Shown here piece by piece: positions 5,414-7,323 of a stretch of DNA of 7,323 bases (positions within the stretch are counted from its first letter, which is position 1; the number at the start of each line of letters is the position of its first letter). Source of the DNA: Truepera sp. GTDB lineage: Bacteria > Deinococcota > Deinococci > Deinococcales > Trueperaceae. The position numbers and the translations under genes were made by a program. Where the stretch lies: the NCBI GenBank assembly GCA_018333775.1, contig JAGXSO010000020.1:1-7323 (forward strand), read 5' to 3'. A model generated the notes under the pieces. The model saw nothing but the letters and a program-made list of their open reading frames with translations. It made no database searches and was not told the origin of the DNA.

Positions 5414-6159
5414 CCAGAAGGCGCCTGCAGCTTTAGCGATTGTGCGACCTTAAGCAGCTCGTCGGCAGTAATACTGCTGGAATTGACGGTCACTTCGAAA
5501 AGCCGGGCACCCCTCGTAAAGGTGATCTGAGTACCGGCCCCGGCATCCCAGCCTGAGGTCACTTGCTCCATCGTTCTGTTGACGCGCGTCACCCACCTTC
5601 CGCGTATCAGAAACCCTTCGGTATCTCGATCGATGACAATCCTTTCGGCAGCCGCCTTACCGATCGGTATACGGAGCGGCTCGCCTGAAGCAAGCGGCGC
5701 GACTAAAACTTCCAGGATGCTGCCACCTTCCGATCTGAACAGGACCGATACGGCAGGTTCGGCCCCCGCATCAAGCTGCAGATGATCGTGGACGATCACC
5801 GTGCTCTGCGCCAACGTGAACCCCTCGGGCAGATACGACGGGAGCCAGACACTAAGCCGTTCTTTGGCCTCATCGACGGCGAGCCGTGTTGGCGTAACAC
5901 CAGCGCGTTCAGAGGGCTGGGCTTCATGGCGTGCTTTCAGGCGCTTAAGGAACGCCTCGGGATCGACATGCATCATCAGCGGATCGGTCTCTTCTTCAAC
6001 GAGCACCAGGCTCGAGCTCCCAACCGACAGGTCGTCGGCAACTTGGCTAATTGGCTTAACGTTGCCACACGCAGCCACCATAGCCATAAGTAGCGCCAGC
6101 ATGGCTGAGAGCAAGAGTCCAACCCTTGACCGCGCTGTGAGAAGGCTGGTACGGGTCAT
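5404..6159 (-). CDS. lipoprotein with a DUF4367-like domain
   Basis: The protein has 251 residues. Arg-containing N-terminus, hydrophobic segment 13-30 and lipobox VAAC (Cys 31) mark a lipoprotein anchored outside the membrane. After a linker (32-100), residues about 102-245 have the outline of a DUF4367-type domain: LPSYLPEGFTL at 106-116, alternating strands, GRWVTRVN and a conserved-looking SGW at 202-204, RLFEVTV, and the closing helix ITADELLKVAQSL at 230-242. In other bacteria such domains form the outer part of anti-sigma or sensor-like envelope proteins; here no cytoplasmic anti-sigma part is present. The start has AAGGAG 5 nt before the ATG. It follows the cysteine-rich gene by 12 nt, so the two are almost surely co-transcribed. 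A partner or signal-sensing role is inference. The domain call is by motif, without a search. Confidence 0.75.
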   Translation of the reverse strand: MTRTSLLTARSRVGLLLSAMLALLMAMVAACGNVKPISQVADDLSVGSSSLVLVEEETDPLMMHVDPEAFLKRLKARHEAQPSERAGVTPTRLAVDEAKERLSVWLPSYLPEGFTLAQSTVIVHDHLQLDAGAEPAVSVLFRSEGGSILEVLVAPLASGEPLRIPIGKAAAERIVIDRDTEGFLIRGRWVTRVNRTMEQVTSGWDAGAGTQITFTRGARLFEVTVNSSSITADELLKVAQSLKLQAPSGPP

Positions 6160-6171
6160 TGTCGCTCCTTT

Positions 6172-6636
6172 CTAACGATTTTCCAGCGAGAGATCGTTCG
6201 TGCCAAGTGAGGTTGGATGGGATCGGCAACCGCAATCGATGATGATGGCCATTCGATAGCCGCAGTAGCTCGAGCAAACTGGGGAACCGTGTGGACGACT
6301 GTACATCCAATAGTCGGTTCGGCTATCACGCGCCCAGGAGTCGCAACAGACGCCGCAAACACACGATGAGCAGCAGTAGACTTCACAGTTGCAGGCTGCG
6401 GTCGTTCCGGCGTCGCTGCTTGTAGGCGCGAAGAGACAAGCGCCTGGGTAGGCGACGAGCTCAAAGTTGTCAAAGACTGAAAGGTGCGATGTTCGAGCAG
6501 AGGATAGGGGTGTTGATGAGGAGGATAGGGGTGTTGATGAGGAGGATAGGGGTGTTGATGAGGAGGTAGACGGGCTGACAGCGGTGAGCGCGAAAAGGAT
6601 GATCGCAACGATTGCTAAAGATGCGTAGCGTGCCAT
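6172..6636 (-). CDS. small secreted cysteine-rich protein with Ser/Thr/Pro heptad linker
   Basis: I chose the ATG at 6636 (154 residues) because GGAGG lies 6-7 nt before it and the protein then begins with a clean signal peptide (MARY plus hydrophobic 5-20). A longer frame opening at 6699 lacks both. Residues 22-46 are a low-complexity linker made of heptads TPLSSSS, encoded by three identical 21-bp units. The rest carries 13 cysteines at 67, 82, 84, 88, 89, 92, 94, 97, 98, 121, 125, 135 and 137; nine lie within 82-98 or just before it. A CC/CxC-dense cluster like this could be a disulfide-knotted secreted domain, a metal binder, or a modified-peptide precursor. I recognise no family, and no modification enzyme is encoded nearby. 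It is the first gene of the three-gene envelope unit, 12 nt before the next start. Two overlapping frames (6156-6608 and 6056-6310) are shadows. Confidence 0.7.
   Translation of the reverse strand: MARYASLAIVAIILFALTAVSPSTSSSTPLSSSSTPLSSSSTPLSSARTSHLSVFDNFELVAYPGACLFAPTSSDAGTTAACNCEVYCCSSCVCGVCCDSWARDSRTDYWMYSRPHGSPVCSSYCGYRMAIIIDCGCRSHPTSLGTNDLSLENR
6501..6563. repeat. 21-bp in-frame minisatellite, three identical units
   Basis: Units at 6501-6521, 6522-6542 and 6543-6563 are identical, and a few matching bases (AGG) follow the third. On the minus strand they encode the heptad Ser/Thr/Pro linker of the cysteine-rich protein. The unit length keeps the frame, so copy-number change would lengthen or shorten the linker without disrupting the gene. 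Confidence 0.95.
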
Positions 6637-6713
6637 TCTTGACCTCCGAGTAAGCGTTCTGATCACGCTTGACCTGCAGACGGTGCTAAATCGGCTCAAG
6701 GGGCTTGAAAACT

Positions 6714-6733
6714 TACTATGTACATAGTACTAT
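6714..6733. promoter_or_regulatory. palindromic operator candidate upstream of the envelope operon
   Basis: TACTATGTACATAGTA (6714-6729) is a perfect 16-bp palindrome. A second one, ATAGTACTAT (6724-6733), overlaps it, so the site reads as three 7-bp units TACTATG-TACATAG-TACTATA. It lies just downstream of the candidate -35/-10 on the minus strand, at the expected transcription start, where a repressor would block initiation. ATGT/ACAT half-sites recall PadR-type operators, but no regulator gene is in the window. Confidence 0.55.
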
Positions 6734-6734
6734 A

Positions 6735-6764
6735 AGCTTAGCATAAGAGACATAACCTTGTCAA
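6735..6764 (-). promoter_or_regulatory. promoter of the three-gene envelope operon
   Basis: The minus strand has a perfect TTGACA (6759-6764) with an 18-nt spacer to TAAGCT (6735-6740), a weak -10. TATAGT (6729-6734) is a better box but is spaced 24 nt away. The region is markedly AT-rich compared with the surroundings. The message would begin near 6727, leaving a leader of about 90 nt before the ATG at 6636. Confidence 0.5.
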
Positions 6765-6854
6765 CAGCACTTTTCTCTCTGTACCTGATGAGGTGTATTA
6801 TCGGGCTGGTAATCGACCAGAGCTTGCTCCTATCCCTGGAGCGTTGATGCTAAT

Positions 6855-6954
6855 GGGTCGTTGCGAGGAGCGTCAGCGACGAAGCAACCCCGCGAACCAC
6901 ACCTCCCGCAAGCACCCTTGTCGGGATCGCTTCGGCTTCGCCTCGCGATGAACC
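6855..6954. repeat. REP-like imperfect palindrome (GTCGTTGCGAGGAGCG type)
   Basis: The left arm GGGTCGTTGCGAGGAGCG continues as a GCGACGAAGCAACCCC segment (to about 6891). The right arm GGGATCGCTTCGGCTTCGCC with TCGCGATGAACC (6923-6954) is its approximate reverse complement. Some 30 bp separate the arms. Same class as the element at 4141-4215. It sits between the operon promoter and the IS21 end. Confidence 0.75.
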
Positions 6955-7066
6955 TGGTATGTCAAGTAGACACAGCTGCCTTGAGCGTGCGGTAGACCGG
7001 ATGGGATCCAAAGGGTTTTTCGAATGCCCTCTAAGGCCGTGCTCTCTTCACCTGAGAACCGTCGTG
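6955..7066. other. intergenic stretch between REP element and IS21 end
   Basis: I see no gene or clear signal. TGTCAAGTAGACAC near 6960 resembles the TGTCAA start of the IS end at 7067 and might be an older IS end, but it is short. The stretch 6765-6854 before the REP element is likewise empty. Confidence 0.4.
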
Positions 7067-7323
7067 TGTCAAGGGCGTTTTATTTTTGGACAGATCGGGC
7101 GGTTTAGAAGTTGACACTTTTGGCGGGTAGTTTAGGGCGGCATAATCACCTCCATTCCTGAGCTAGGCAGTCGTGAGCCCTGCCTCACGCCGATGCTTGA
7201 GGCGATAGGACTCGCCACGGATATTGATGGTGGTGGCATGATGGAGCAACCTGTCGAGCAGCGCGACGGCCAAAACCGGATCGGGAAAAACGTCTCCCCA
7301 CTGGCCATAGGACTTATTCGAGG
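7067..7323. mobile_element. end of an IS21-family insertion sequence (continues beyond window)
   Basis: The element carries the 3' end of istB followed by about 96 bp of non-coding terminus. The likely outer end is TGTCAAGGGCG at 7067. The terminus has repeated GGGCGG-TTTAG-like motifs (7099-7139) and an inner TTGACAC (7113-7119), as expected for the multiple transposase sites at IS21 ends. The exact tip and target duplication cannot be set because the other end is outside the window. Confidence 0.75.
7163..7323 (-). CDS. istB: IstB-like ATP-binding protein of IS21, C-terminal 52 residues
   Basis: The minus strand from the window edge reads SNKSYGQWGDVFPDPVLAVA, then LLDRLLHHATTINIRGESYR and ending in KHRREAGLTTA before a TAG stop at 7163-7165. 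This is the characteristic IstB C-terminus: the sensor region with the SN...W...F.D...A.A..DRL.HH motif, then I.G.SYR.K. IstB is the AAA+ helper ATPase that directs the IstA transposase to target DNA. The N-terminal ATP-binding motifs lie outside the window, so whether the gene is intact cannot be judged. The part seen is undamaged. Confidence 0.95.
   Translation of the reverse strand, partial: SNKSYGQWGDVFPDPVLAVALLDRLLHHATTINIRGESYRLKHRREAGLTTA

Noticed and set aside
6156..6608. Alternative 150-residue His/Pro-rich frame over the cysteine-rich gene
   Set aside because: No ribosome-binding site or signal peptide; the other frame has both and ends neatly 12 nt before the next gene.
6955..7064. 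Minus-strand open stretch before the IS end
   Set aside because: It continues through the REP element and resembles no protein; likely chance.

Overview
The window is a patchwork from a moderately GC-rich bacterium. I cannot name the species. Some features would suit Deinococcota or a similar deep-branching phylum: two genes have a -10-like box 5-7 nt before the start codon and no Shine-Dalgarno sequence, as leaderless genes do, and there is a GerMN-domain membrane protein and a secreted TPR protein. Palindromic extragenic repeats and an IS21-type element point to a repeat-rich genome. This placement is inference.

Layout. 1-266 (minus) is the N-terminal part of a GerMN-domain membrane protein that runs off the left edge. 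321-648 is a near-perfect 60-bp tandem repeat array whose core is a GC-rich hairpin. 727-2112 (minus) is a secreted TPR protein built from an 87-residue super-repeat. A divergent intergenic region (2113-2325) holds a TATAAT box and a structured leader. A 34-codon leader ORF (2326-2430) overlaps the start of a 516-residue multi-pass membrane protein (2423-3973, plus) that I do not recognise; the leader can also fold to hide that gene's ribosome-binding site. 3983-4138 is a probable transposase C-terminal scrap, followed by a palindromic REP-like element (4141-4215) and a gene-poor stretch with a perfect 18-bp palindrome.

4526-6636 (minus) looks like one transcription unit of three exported proteins: a small cysteine-rich secreted protein (13 Cys in 154 residues), a lipoprotein with a DUF4367-like domain, and a lipoprotein with a six-cysteine C-terminal domain. 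Each has a good Shine-Dalgarno sequence. Upstream lie a consensus -35 box and a perfect 16-bp palindrome placed like an operator. The right end holds a second REP-like palindrome (6855-6954) and the end of an IS21-family element with the C-terminus of IstB (7163-7323).

The most interesting parts are the three-gene cell-envelope cassette, which I cannot match to a described system, and the leader ORF/stem arrangement in front of the unknown membrane protein.
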